From: Halomonas sp. KAO
GTDB lineage: Bacteria; Pseudomonadota; Gammaproteobacteria; Pseudomonadales; Halomonadaceae
NCBI RefSeq assembly: GCF_015595025.1
Contig: NZ_JADNRL010000025.1
Span: forward strand, 1 to 59,124
Reading direction: 5' to 3'
DNA length: 59,124 nt
In this document: one piece after another, positions 41,157 to 49,347 of the stretch
How positions within the stretch are numbered: the first letter of the stretch is position 1
How the letters are laid out: each line of letters opens with the position of its first letter
Position numbers and translations under genes: made by a program
The notes under the pieces: model-generated
Databases searched by the model: none
Seen by the model: the letters and a program-made list of their open reading frames with translations, nothing else
What the model was told of the DNA's origin: nothing

Positions 41157-42284
41157 TCAGTCGGCGTCGAGCTGGATCGACTTGATATAGCGCTCGTGCC
41201 GACGGGTACGGTCCTTCACCCGGCCCACCAGCTGACCACAGGCCGCATCGATGTCGTCGCCCCGCGGAGAGCGGATCGGCGCGGTGTAGCCCAGCTCATA
41301 GAGCCACTGCTGGAAACGCACCACTTGGTTGCGTGACGGTGTCTCGTAGCCCGAATGGGGGAAGGGGTTGAAAGGGATCAGGTTGATCTTGCATGGCAGC
41401 TCACGCAGCAGCTCGGCGAGCTGGCGGGCGTGCCCCTGCTGGTCGTTGACCCCCTTGATCACCGTGTATTCGATGGTGACCACGCGGGTGTCGTCGCACT
41501 TGGCCAGATAGCGCTGGCAGGCATCCAGCAGGGTGCGAATGTTGTACTTGCGGTTGAGCGGCACCAGTTCGTTGCGCAGCTCGTCGTTGGCAGCGTGCAG
41601 CGAGATGGCCAGGCTCACGTCGAGCTCGTCGCCGAGCTTGTCGAGCATCGGCACCACGCCGGAGGTGGAGAGCGTGACACGGCGCTTGGAGAGGCCGTAA
41701 CCGTCATCGTCGAGCATCAGCTTCATGGCCGGCACGACGTTGTCGTAGTTCAGCAGGGGTTCGCCCATGCCCATCATCACCACGTTGGTGACCGGACGGT
41801 TGGCGGTATCCCTGCGCGGGCCCACACTGCGCTGGGCCACCCAGACCTGGCCGATGATCTCGGCGGCGCTGAGATTGCGCTGGAAGCCCTGCTTGCCGGT
41901 GGAGCAGAAGCTGCAGTCCAGCGAGCAGCCCACCTGGGAAGAGACACACAGGGTGCGGCGCTTGCCGTTATCGGCAGGGATCAGCACCGTTTCCACGTAG
42001 CTGCCGTCCTCGACCTCCAGCACCCACTTGCGGGTTCCATCGTTGGAGGTGCCCTCGTAGACCACGCCGGGGCCGCGAATCTCGGCCACCTCGGCGAGCC
42101 TTTCACGCAGCGCCTTGGAAAGGTTGGTCATGGCCGCGAAGTCATCACAGCCCTCGTGGTGGATCCACTTCATTACCTGGGCGGCGCGAAACTTCTTCTC
42201 GCCGATGGAGAGGAAGAAGGCCTCCATCTCCTGGCGGGACATGCCGAGCAGGTTGGTCTTCTGGGGTGCGGTTTCAGCGGTCAT
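41157..42284 (-). CDS. rlmN: Dual-specificity 23S rRNA/tRNA (adenine-C2)-methyltransferase (RlmN)
   Basis: Radical-SAM enzyme that methylates C2 of A2503 in 23S rRNA and A37 in some tRNAs. The cluster motif CxxxCxxC is C120, C124 and C127. The methylation Cys near the C-terminus falls in the segment [12 protein letters not shown]. It has 375 residues. It belongs to the conserved ndk-rlmN-pilF run. Confidence 0.96.
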   Translation of the reverse strand: MTAETAPQKTNLLGMSRQEMEAFFLSIGEKKFRAAQVMKWIHHEGCDDFAAMTNLSKALRERLAEVAEIRGPGVVYEGTSNDGTRKWVLEVEDGSYVETVLIPADNGKRRTLCVSSQVGCSLDCSFCSTGKQGFQRNLSAAEIIGQVWVAQRSVGPRRDTANRPVTNVVMMGMGEPLLNYDNVVPAMKLMLDDDGYGLSKRRVTLSTSGVVPMLDKLGDELDVSLAISLHAANDELRNELVPLNRKYNIRTLLDACQRYLAKCDDTRVVTIEYTVIKGVNDQQGHARQLAELLRELPCKINLIPFNPFPHSGYETPSRNQVVRFQQWLYELGYTAPIRSPRGDDIDAACGQLVGRVKDRTRRHERYIKSIQLDAD

Positions 42285-42352
42285 GGCGTTCAGCGGGTCG
42301 GGGAAGGGGGAGCGCAGGGGAGGCGGGGACAGGGCCCCGCCCGGAGTCTCGA

Positions 42353-42778
42353 TCAGCGCGGGCAGATCTCGTCGGCGCCGAAGAAGTAGGCGATCTCGCG
42401 CTCGGCGGACTCGGGGGAGTCGGAGCCGTGCACGGCATTGGCGTCGATGGTCTCGGCGAAGTCGGCGCGGATGGTGCCCGGCGCGGCTTCCTTGGGGTTG
42501 GTGGCACCCATCAGCTCACGGTTCTTGGCGATGGCGTCGTCGCCCTCGAGCACCTGCACGACCACCGGGCCGGAGGTCATGAAGCCGACCAGATCCTTGA
42601 AGAAGGGGCGCTCCTTGTGCTCGGCGTAGAAGCCGCCGGCCTTGTCGTCGTCCAGCTTGAGCATCTTGGCGGCCACGACCTGAAGGCCGGCCTTCTCGAA
42701 GCGGGAGATGATCTCGCCGATGGCGTTCTTGGCGACGGCGTCGGGCTTGATGATGGACAGGGTGCGCTGGGTAGCCAT
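42353..42778 (-). CDS. ndk: Nucleoside diphosphate kinase (Ndk)
   Basis: Balances nucleoside triphosphates by a phospho-histidine intermediate, H117 in [12 protein letters not shown]. The nucleotide-binding KPDAVAKN is at residues 11-18. It is 141 residues long, a standard length. It has its own promoter candidate (see 42918-42947), so it need not depend on the isc transcript upstream. Confidence 0.97.
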   Translation of the reverse strand: MATQRTLSIIKPDAVAKNAIGEIISRFEKAGLQVVAAKMLKLDDDKAGGFYAEHKERPFFKDLVGFMTSGPVVVQVLEGDDAIAKNRELMGATNPKEAAPGTIRADFAETIDANAVHGSDSPESAEREIAYFFGADEICPR

Positions 42779-42820
42779 GGGCTTGTCTCCAGTAGGGGTG
42801 ATGGATATCGATGGATAGCG

Positions 42821-42860
42821 CCGCGCCGCCCTCTGGCTTGCGGCAAGCAGGGCGGCGCGG
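42821..42860. terminator. Large hairpin between iscA and ndk
   Basis: CCGCGCCGCCCT (42821-42832) and AGGGCGGCGCGG (42849-42860) pair perfectly. A small inner stem GCTTG/CAAGC fills the loop. It lies in the ndk leader on the minus strand, between the ndk promoter candidate and the ndk start. It has no T tract. It may be a leader structure or a REP-like element. Confidence 0.5.
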
Positions 42861-42917
42861 TGAATCGGGTGATGCGGCTCGGCGTCCGGTGGTTCGGCGG
42901 TGCGCCGACTGGGCGGG

Positions 42918-42947
42918 ATTATAGCGTCCCGGGGCGGCGTTGAACAA
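42918..42947 (-). promoter_or_regulatory. Candidate ndk promoter
   Basis: On the minus strand a perfect TATAAT (complement of 42918-42923) follows TTGTTC (complement of 42942-42947) after 18 bases. The transcript would have a leader of about 135 bases including the strong hairpin. Confidence 0.5.
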
Positions 42948-43010
42948 TCGTCGCCGCCTCTGGGTGGTCAGCCGCTGGTCGAACCGGTCGAGGTCGTTTC
43001 GGTGACAGGC

Positions 43011-43337
43011 CTAGACGGTGAAGCTCTCACCGCAGCCGCATTCATCCTTGACGTTGGGGTTATTGAAGCGGAAATAGCGGTTGAGCCCCTCGTTGACGTA
43101 GTCGACCTCGCTGCCATCGAGCATCTCCAGGGCGTCGGGCGCGACGAAGACCTTGACCCCATGCTCCTCGAAGCAGGTGTCGTCATTGGCCGCCTCGTCG
43201 GCGAAGTCGAGCACGTAGCTGTAGCCGGAACAGCCACTGGGCTTGACCGACACACGCAGTCCAAGGCCCTGGCCGCGCTCGTCGAGTACCCGACGAATCT
43301 GCTCGGCGGCGGCGTCGGTGATGGTGAGATGCGACAT
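43011..43337 (-). CDS. iscA: Iron-sulfur cluster assembly protein IscA
   Basis: A-type carrier for Fe-S clusters or iron. The three conserved cysteines are C36 (SGCSGY), C100 and C102 (DECGCGESF), and the end CGCGESFTV is IscA-like. The 108-residue chain begins MSHLTITDAAAEQI; ATG at 43337. It follows iscS by 55 bases with no iscU between them, unlike in E. coli and Pseudomonas. Confidence 0.9.
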   Translation of the reverse strand: MSHLTITDAAAEQIRRVLDERGQGLGLRVSVKPSGCSGYSYVLDFADEAANDDTCFEEHGVKVFVAPDALEMLDGSEVDYVNEGLNRYFRFNNPNVKDECGCGESFTV

Positions 43338-43392
43338 GGGTCTCTCTCCTGTTGTGAATGCTGTTGCAGGGGGTGCGCCAGTCATGAGCGCG

Positions 43393-44550
43393 TCATCTGG
43401 CCTGGCGGCGCAGGCCGATCAGGGCGTGGCGCAAGGCCTCCAGGGCCCGGTCGATGTCGGCCTCGGTAGTGAAGCGTCCGAAGCTGAAGCGCAGCGAGGC
43501 GAGCGCCAGCGCCCGCGGTAGCCCGATGCCCTTCAGTACATAGGATGGCTCCACGCTCGCCGAGTTGCATGCCGAGCCGGTGGAGAGGGCGATATCGCGC
43601 AGTGCCATCAATAGCGACTCGCCCTCCACGCCCGTGAAGGCCAGATTGAGAATATTGGGCACGGAGGCTTCCAGTGCAGTGTTGCAGTGGATGCCGTCGA
43701 GGTCGGCGAGCCCGTCGAGCAAGCGGTCGCGCAGCGACTCGATGCGCGCCTGGTCGGCGGCACCCTCGGTGCCGGCGAGGGCGAAGGCCTCGCCCATGCC
43801 GACGATCTGGTGGGTCGGCAGGGTGCCGGAGCGCATGCCACGCTCGTGGCCGCCGCCGTGAATCAACGCCTCCAGTCGAATATCGGGGTGGCGCCTCACA
43901 TAGAGGGCGCCGACGCCCTTGGGTCCGTAGGCCTTGTGCCCGGAGAGCGACATCAGGTCGATGCCGAGGCGCTGTACATCGAGCTCCAGGCGGCCTACCG
44001 CCTGGGCGGCATCGACGTGGAAGGCGGCGCCGCCGGCGTGGGCCACCTCGCTCAGGGCCGCCAGGTCGTGGATCACTCCCAGCTCGTTGTTCACCGCCAT
44101 CAGCGATACCAGCACGGTGTCCTCGCGCATCGCCTCACGCAGCTGTGCCGGGCTGATTCGGCCGTCGTGGGCCGGCGTCAACCAGGTGACGTCGAAGCCC
44201 TCGGCCTCCAGGGCGTGGGCGGTATCCACCACCGCCTTGTGCTCGATCACCGAGGTGATCAGGTGGCGGCCGCGGTGGCGGTTGGCACGCAGGAAGCCGG
44301 TCAGGGCCAGGTTGTCGGCCTCGGTGGCGCCGCTGGTCCAGACGATCTCGCGAGGGTCGGCGCCGATCAAGTCGGCCACCTGACGACGGGCATTCTCTAC
44401 CGCCTGCTCGGCCTGCCAGCCCAGCATATGGCTGCGCGAGGCGGGGTTGGCGAAGATGCCATCGAGGGTCAGGTGGCGCGCCATCAGCTCGGCGACTCGG
44501 GGGTCGACGGGGGTGGTGGCGGCGTAGTCGAGATAGACGGGTGTGGTCAT
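43393..44550 (-). CDS. iscS: Cysteine desulfurase (IscS/NifS family)
   Basis: PLP enzyme that takes sulfur from cysteine for Fe-S clusters, thiolated tRNA and cofactors. The PLP lysine is in [11 protein letters not shown] and the sulfur-carrying Cys in [10 protein letters not shown], followed by SVEPSYVLK. It is a group I desulfurase of 385 residues; E. coli IscS has 404, so the C-terminal part after the [13 protein letters not shown] segment is shorter. The missing tail is where IscS normally docks IscU, which is also absent here. Confidence 0.9.
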   Translation of the reverse strand: MTTPVYLDYAATTPVDPRVAELMARHLTLDGIFANPASRSHMLGWQAEQAVENARRQVADLIGADPREIVWTSGATEADNLALTGFLRANRHRGRHLITSVIEHKAVVDTAHALEAEGFDVTWLTPAHDGRISPAQLREAMREDTVLVSLMAVNNELGVIHDLAALSEVAHAGGAAFHVDAAQAVGRLELDVQRLGIDLMSLSGHKAYGPKGVGALYVRRHPDIRLEALIHGGGHERGMRSGTLPTHQIVGMGEAFALAGTEGAADQARIESLRDRLLDGLADLDGIHCNTALEASVPNILNLAFTGVEGESLLMALRDIALSTGSACNSASVEPSYVLKGIGLPRALALASLRFSFGRFTTEADIDRALEALRHALIGLRRQAR

Positions 44551-44582
44551 GGCCTCGGATAGTCTCGAGTTCGGCCTGGCGA

Positions 44583-45053
44583 TCACGTCGCCGAGGCGAG
44601 GATGCCGTCACCATCGAGGCGACGACGTTGACGGCCGGCGATCCGCTGGATCTCCTGGCGGTCGGCCAGCTGGCCGAGGGTGACGCCGTCCAGGAAGCCG
44701 TGGATATGTTCCGACAGCTCGCACCACAGATGGTGAGTAAGGCAGGTATCCCCCTGCTGGCAGTCGGAAAGGCCACCGCATCTGGTGGCATCCACCGACT
44801 CATCCACGGCGTCGATCACCCGGGCCACGGAGATCGCTTCCGGCTCCTGGGCCAGCAGATAGCCGCCGCCAGGGCCGCGCACGCTCTTCACCAGTCCGCC
44901 GCGGCGCAGGCGAGCGAACAGTTGCTCGAGGTAGGAGAGCGAGATCTCCTGGCGCCGTGAGATATCGGCCAGGCAGATGGGCCCGCTATGGGCATTCATG
45001 GCCAGGTCGAGCATGGCGGTGACGGCGTAGCGTCCCTTGGTGGTCAGGCGCAT
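44583..45053 (-). CDS. iscR: Fe-S cluster-responsive transcriptional regulator IscR
   Basis: Rrf2-family regulator that senses Fe-S status. The [2Fe-2S] ligands C92, C98, C104 and H107 are at the E. coli positions, so the sensor appears functional. The N-terminal winged helix ([18 protein letters not shown]) binds DNA. It has 156 residues. ATG at 45053 is chosen; the frame is open 90 codons upstream, but that region is the 3' end of cysE and the promoter. It likely represses its own operon. Confidence 0.95.
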   Translation of the reverse strand: MRLTTKGRYAVTAMLDLAMNAHSGPICLADISRRQEISLSYLEQLFARLRRGGLVKSVRGPGGGYLLAQEPEAISVARVIDAVDESVDATRCGGLSDCQQGDTCLTHHLWCELSEHIHGFLDGVTLGQLADRQEIQRIAGRQRRRLDGDGILASAT

Positions 45054-45125
45054 GGCGTCCTCGGCACCGCCGGAGCGGCGTTGGGTCATCATCGGCTCGC
45101 TGGGGAGCGCGCGGGTCGAAACGGC

Positions 45126-45155
45126 ATTATGGGAAAGACCGAGTGACAAGGTCAA
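45126..45155 (-). promoter_or_regulatory. iscR promoter with IscR type 1 site candidate
   Basis: On the minus strand TTGACC (complement of 45150-45155) and CATAAT (complement of 45126-45131) are 18 bases apart. The stretch from TTGACC through ACTCGGT (complement of 45138-45155) matches about 13 of 18 positions of the IscR type 1 motif. The -35 overlaps the cysE stop codon. Confidence 0.5.
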
Positions 45156-46009
45156 CCATTCGTGCCGGCCCCTTCGTCGGCCCGATCGCGCCTGTCTTCG
45201 GAGGCAGGGGCCTTCTCGGGGGTCTTGCAGGGGTCGTCGAGTACCTCGGCGAAGTCCTCGTCGCGCAGCTCGGGCATCTCCCCGGCACGGTAGCTGGCGT
45301 CGACCTTGCGCAGGGTCTGGCACATGCGCTCGAGACGCTCATCCACGGCGTGCATATGATCGAGCATCGCCTGGATGGAGCGCGCCACCGGGTCGGGCAT
45401 ATCCTCGCTGACCCCGTAGGCGTCGAAGCCAAACTTGCGACGAATCGCCTCGCGGCGACCCGGATCGACGTCCAGGGTGTCGGCGGTATCCGGCTCCTCG
45501 CGCTTGACGATCTTGCCGGGTATGCCCACCACGGTGGCGCCGGCCGGTACCTCCTTGGTAACCACGGCGTTGGAGCCGATCTTGGCGCCGGTGCCGACGC
45601 TGAAGGGGCCGAGGATCTTGGCGCCGGCACCGACGATCACGCCATCCTCCAGGGTGGGGTGGCGCTTGCCCTTGTTCCAGCTGGTGCCGCCCAGGGTCAC
45701 TCCCTGGTAGAGGGTGACGTCGTCGCCCACCCTGGCGGTCTCGCCGATCACCACGCCCATGCCGTGGTCGATGAAGAAGCGCCGACCGATGGTGGCCCCC
45801 GGGTGGATCTCGATGCCGGTGAGCCAGCGCGAGAAGGTGGAGAGGCTGCGGGCCAGCCAGCGCAGGTTGGCGCGCCACAGGCGATGGCTCAGGCGATGGA
45901 GCAGCAGGGCGTGCAGGCCCGGGTAGTTGGTCAGCACTTCGAGGAAGTTGCGCGCCGCCGGGTCACGGTCGAAAACGCTGTTGATGTCCTCACGCAGGCG
46001 TTGAAACAT
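45152..46009 (-). CDS. cysE: Serine O-acetyltransferase (CysE)
   Basis: Makes O-acetylserine, the committed precursor of cysteine. An N-terminal helical domain is followed by the left-handed parallel beta helix of hexapeptide repeats ([34 protein letters not shown]). The length is 285, with an acidic, polar tail beyond the usual end. It stands just before iscR, so cysteine synthesis and cysteine desulfuration are adjacent. Confidence 0.94.
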   Translation of the reverse strand: MFQRLREDINSVFDRDPAARNFLEVLTNYPGLHALLLHRLSHRLWRANLRWLARSLSTFSRWLTGIEIHPGATIGRRFFIDHGMGVVIGETARVGDDVTLYQGVTLGGTSWNKGKRHPTLEDGVIVGAGAKILGPFSVGTGAKIGSNAVVTKEVPAGATVVGIPGKIVKREEPDTADTLDVDPGRREAIRRKFGFDAYGVSEDMPDPVARSIQAMLDHMHAVDERLERMCQTLRKVDASYRAGEMPELRDEDFAEVLDDPCKTPEKAPASEDRRDRADEGAGTNG

Positions 46010-46395
46010 GCAGCGGTCCTTGGGCTTGGATGGGCAGGGCGGCAGCCGCCGCGGATGGTCATTTTAGTGTGGGGGCGCCGGTGAAGGCCTTCAAGGCGGA
46101 TCGGGGTTTTTCGCAGGGCTATCGTAGATGGCAGCTGCGCTTAAGGCTGTTCCGGCGACAGGCCGTCGAGGGGCGCTACGAGTACTTCCCTGTAGGCTAC
46201 CTCGGCCCTGCGGCGCTCTCGCGTCCCGCTCCGCTTGCAGGTCCGGTGCTGGCCATCCATGGCCAGCCCGTTCGGAGCCGTGCTCCTCACCCCCTGGTCC
46301 TCGGACCCCCTCTGCGACCTGTCCCCGGCGCCTTTCACGATCACCGTGTTGGTAACTGCGATCGCGCTGGGGCTTTTCACCGGTGCTTTGCCTTT
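46010..46395. other. Intergenic region between cysE and trmJ
   Basis: This is a 386-base gap without a convincing gene. Most of it is copy C of the dispersed repeat (46104-46335). The remainder contains short hairpins and probably the cysE promoter. Frames in it translate to sequences resembling those of the repeat elsewhere, not to conserved proteins. Confidence 0.5.
46104..46335 (+). repeat. Dispersed intergenic repeat, copy C
   Basis: GGCGACAGGCCGTCGAGGGGCGCTACGAG and TACTTCCCTGTAGGCTACC (46153-46201) match copy A and copy B in part. CCCCTCTGCGACCTGTCCCCGGCGCC (46307-46332) matches the right end of copy B. The element is longer than A and B because of about 100 extra bases in its middle. 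Ends GACAGG and CCTGTCCCC are inverted. Confidence 0.65.
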
Positions 46396-47145
46396 TCAGT
46401 CATCGCGTGGCGGGGCGAGCTTCTCGGTCTCCGTGAGGATGCCGCGCAGGATATTGAGCTCCATGCGCTCGGGGCGGGCCCGAAGGGTAAAGCGGCGCAG
46501 CCGGGCCATCAGCTGGCGAGGCCTGGCCGGGTCATGGAAACCGATGGCGACGAGAGTGCGCTCCAGGTGGGCAAAGTAGTGCTCGAGCTCGGCATGGCTG
46601 GCCAGGACCTGGTCGGGGCTCGTGGGCTCATCGGTATCGGCGGGCTCACTCGTCAGCCAGGCCTGGCGGCATTCATAGGCGAGCACCTGCACCGCCGCGG
46701 CCAGGTTCAGCGAGCTGAAGTCGGGGTTGGTGGGGATGTGCACATGAGCATGACAGCGCTGCAGCTCGGCATTGGTCAGGCCGCTGTCCTCGCGACCGAA
46801 TACCAGCGCTACCCGGGCATCTGGCTCGACCAGCTCCCCGGGCAGGCGGTCACCCACCTCTCGTGGCGAGAGCATCGGCCAGGGGAGGGTGCGCGAACGG
46901 GCGCTGGCGCCTACCGTCAGGGTGCAGTCGGCGACGGCCTCCTCCAGGGTGTCGACCACTCGGGCGGCGTGTACCAGATGATCGGCACCCGAGGCGCGCG
47001 ATACGCTCTCGGCGGTGATCGGCTCACAACGTGGTGCCACCAGGCTCAGGTCGGCCAGGCCCATGTTGTGCATGGCGCGGGCGGTGGCGCCGATATTGCC
47101 GGGGTGGCTGGTGCCGATCAGGACGATTCGGATGCGCTCGAGCAT
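46396..47145 (-). CDS. trmJ: tRNA (cytidine/uridine-2'-O-)-methyltransferase TrmJ
   Basis: SPOUT-class enzyme that 2'-O-methylates position 32 of tRNA. The N-terminal knot domain has IRIVLIGTSHPGNIGATARAM and the SAM-binding knot segment VALVFGREDSGLTNAEL. A C-terminal dimerising region follows. It has 249 residues. It is divergent from suhB, as in E. coli. Confidence 0.93.
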   Translation of the reverse strand: MLERIRIVLIGTSHPGNIGATARAMHNMGLADLSLVAPRCEPITAESVSRASGADHLVHAARVVDTLEEAVADCTLTVGASARSRTLPWPMLSPREVGDRLPGELVEPDARVALVFGREDSGLTNAELQRCHAHVHIPTNPDFSSLNLAAAVQVLAYECRQAWLTSEPADTDEPTSPDQVLASHAELEHYFAHLERTLVAIGFHDPARPRQLMARLRRFTLRARPERMELNILRGILTETEKLAPPRDD

Positions 47146-47182
47146 GGGTCAGGGTCCGGTGCTGCAGGAAGTTTAGGGGCGC

Positions 47183-47238
47183 AGTCTAGCATGCGAGCGC
47201 CGCCGTGGATGGCGCGTCCCGAGCGCTTCTGCTAGGAT
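47183..47238. promoter_or_regulatory. Divergent extended -10 promoters of trmJ and suhB
   Basis: On the minus strand TGCTAGACT (complement of 47183-47191) stands 37 bases before trmJ. On the plus strand TGCTAGGAT (47230-47238) stands about 63 bases before suhB. Both are TGn-type extended -10 boxes. They face apart and account for the divergent pair. Confidence 0.45.
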
Positions 47239-47301
47239 TCGCGACATCGTTTCGAGTGAACGTCCCGTTCTTTAACACCACCGACTCCCCAAGGCCCGAT
47301 C

Positions 47302-48096
47302 ATGCATCCGATGGTCCAATACGCGCTGCGCGCCGCTCGCAGTGCCGGAGAACAGTTCCTGCGCATCCGTGAGCGCATCGAGAACTCCCACCAAGAGCAC
47401 AACCTCGAGCGCCTGCTGCAAGATGCCGCGCGCAACGCCGAGACGTTGATCGTGCGTCAGCTCTCCCGCGGTTATCCCCAGCACGGCGTCGTCGGTCGAT
47501 TCACGCCTCACCGCGAGGGTGAAGGCGAGGGGCGCGATGTGCTGTGGCGCATCGAACCCTTCCATGGCTACTCCAACCTCGAGGTGGCTGCCCCCGGCTT
47601 CGCGCTGTCGCTGGTCTGCCTGATCAAGGGGCGTGCGGAGCATGCGGTGGTGATCTGCCCCTTCAGCGATGATGAATATCTGGCCAGCCGGGGTCGTGGT
47701 GCCCAGCACAACGGCAAGCGCATCCGTGTGCCTGGCCGTCATGCCGTGACCGGCACGCGCATCGCCATGGGTCTGCCCGACGCCACCCTGCGCAGCCGCC
47801 ATCTGCCCGCTTACCTGACCCTGGTGCAGCAGCTGGGCCCGCTTGTCGAGATGCAGCGCGCCACCGGCAGCGGCCTGCTCGACCTCGCCGAGCTCGCTTC
47901 CGGTCGTGCCGATGCCGCCTTCGTGCTGGGTCTGGAGGAGCAGGAGCTGCATGTCGGCAGCCTGCTGCTCAAGGAGGCCGGCGCACTGATGGGCACCCCG
48001 GATGGTCAGCCCCTGGTGGAGGCGGATGGCCGCCTGATGGCCGCCGGTCCGCGCCTCTACAAGGCGCTGGTACAGCAGCTCAAGCCGCACTTCTAG
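47302..48096 (+). CDS. suhB: SuhB homologue lacking inositol monophosphatase active-site residues
   Basis: SuhB-type member of the inositol monophosphatase family. It starts MHPMVQYALRAARSAG as E. coli SuhB does and aligns throughout its 264 residues (YPQH, IKGR, RGRGAQHNGKR, RATGS-LDLA-GRAD, KEAGA). The metal ligands are changed: the EESG motif is GRFTP (65-69), DPLDGTTN is EPFHGYSN (85-92), and the late WD motif is QEL (E215). It should therefore lack phosphatase activity. E. coli SuhB also acts, without catalysis, in rRNA antitermination with NusA. That role is the likely reason it persists here. Confidence 0.9.
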   Translation: MHPMVQYALRAARSAGEQFLRIRERIENSHQEHNLERLLQDAARNAETLIVRQLSRGYPQHGVVGRFTPHREGEGEGRDVLWRIEPFHGYSNLEVAAPGFALSLVCLIKGRAEHAVVICPFSDDEYLASRGRGAQHNGKRIRVPGRHAVTGTRIAMGLPDATLRSRHLPAYLTLVQQLGPLVEMQRATGSGLLDLAELASGRADAAFVLGLEEQELHVGSLLLKEAGALMGTPDGQPLVEADGRLMAAGPRLYKALVQQLKPHF

Positions 48097-48112
48097 GCGG
48101 GTGAGCCCATGA

Positions 48113-48150
48113 AAAGCCCCACGGTGCCTGAGCACCGTGGGGCTTTCGTG
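48113..48150. terminator. Bidirectional terminator between suhB and hisC
   Basis: AAAGCCCCACGGTGC (48113-48127) and GCACCGTGGGGCTTT (48132-48146) form a 15-bp perfect stem with loop CTGA. T-rich sequence follows on both strands. It serves the convergent suhB and hisC genes. Confidence 0.85.
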
Positions 48151-48173
48151 TTTCTGGCATCCGGTTTTCGGGC

Positions 48174-49238
48174 TCAGGCGGGTGCCTGGCAGAGGGCCTC
48201 CAGGGTCTCGGTGAGGCTGGTCATCTCATCCTCGGTACCGATGCTGATGCGCAGATGATCACGCAGCGCCTCGGTATTGAAGTGGCGAACCAGGATGCCG
48301 CGCTTGCGCAGTCCCACGAACAGCTGGGCGGCATCATGCTCGGGGTGATGTACCAGCAGGAAGTTGGCCTGGGAGGGCAGCACCTCGAAGCCGAGCCGTT
48401 CGAGGCGGTCGCGGGTGCGCTCACGGGTGGTGATCACTCGCCCTCGGCATGCCGCGAAGTGCTCGCGATCGGCCAGGGAGGCGATGGCCACGGCGCTGGC
48501 CAGGCTATCGATTGGATAGGAGTTGAAGGAGTCCTTGACCCGCTCCAGCCCCTCGATCAGCTCCCGGGAGCCTACCGCATAGCCCAGACGCAGGCCGGCC
48601 AGGCTGCGGGACTTGGAGAAGGTGCCGGTGACCAGCAGGTTGGGGAAGCGCTCCACCAGCGGTACCGCACTCTCGCCCCCGAAGTCCACGTAGGCCTCGT
48701 CGACCAGCACCACCGACTCGGTGATGCGCTCGAGCAGGGTGGCGAGGGCCTCGCGGGTATGACCGTGGCCGGTGGGGGCGTTGGGGTTGGCGAAGATGGT
48801 GCCGCCGGCCGTGGCCGAGAAGGCCTCGAGGTCCACCGACCAGTCGGTGGCCAGCGGCAGGGCCTGGCGCTCGATGCCGTAGAGGCGGCAGTAGACCGGA
48901 TAGAAGCTGTAGCTGATCTCCGGCATCTCGAGCGGCCGTCCCTGGCGGAAGAAGGCCTGGAAGGCCAGCGCCAGCACCTCGTCGGAGCCGTTGCCCACAA
49001 ACACCTGTTGTGGCTCGACGCCGAGCTCCTCGGCCAGCGCCTCGCGCAGGGCGCGGGATTCGGGGTCCGGGTAGCGACGCAGATGGTCGCTGGGGAAGTC
49101 GCGCAGCACGGCGCCGACCCCGGGGGCCGGCGGATAGGGATTCTCGTTGGTGTTCAGCTTGATCAGCTGCTCGCGGGGCTGCTCACCCGGGATATAGGGG
49201 GTCAGCTCGCGCACCTCGGGGCTCCAGAACTTGCTCAT
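48174..49238 (-). CDS. hisC: Histidinol-phosphate aminotransferase (HisC)
   Basis: PLP-dependent class I/II aminotransferase of histidine synthesis. Conserved segments are KLNTNENPYPP, GNGSDEVLALAFQAF, FANPNAPTGHG and the PLP lysine in GTFSKSRSLAGLRLG. It has 354 residues from ATG at 49238; the frame is open 56 codons upstream without conserved sequence. It is apart from the his genes at 55646-58498. Confidence 0.95.
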   Translation of the reverse strand: MSKFWSPEVRELTPYIPGEQPREQLIKLNTNENPYPPAPGVGAVLRDFPSDHLRRYPDPESRALREALAEELGVEPQQVFVGNGSDEVLALAFQAFFRQGRPLEMPEISYSFYPVYCRLYGIERQALPLATDWSVDLEAFSATAGGTIFANPNAPTGHGHTREALATLLERITESVVLVDEAYVDFGGESAVPLVERFPNLLVTGTFSKSRSLAGLRLGYAVGSRELIEGLERVKDSFNSYPIDSLASAVAIASLADREHFAACRGRVITTRERTRDRLERLGFEVLPSQANFLLVHHPEHDAAQLFVGLRKRGILVRHFNTEALRDHLRISIGTEDEMTSLTETLEALCQAPA

Positions 49239-49304
49239 CGCTCTCGCTCGGGTCATGGAGGGGATACCAGCATGGTGACCCGCCCGGCCGGGCCGCGCAA
49301 GCCG

Positions 49305-49313
49305 TGCTAGGCT
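49305..49313 (+). promoter_or_regulatory. Extended -10 element before the AEC transporter gene
   Basis: TGCTAGGCT (49305-49313) is a weak extended -10 box 34 bases before the start codon, of the same type as those before tapT, selD and suhB. Confidence 0.35.
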
Positions 49314-49347
49314 GGGGCTCCTGTTCCCTGATGACAATGACGTCGTG

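Noticed and set aside
44583..45323. A longer IscR of 246 residues
   Set aside because: The extra N-terminal part is the antisense-free but shifted frame of cysE and the promoter. Family IscR starts at [11 protein letters not shown].
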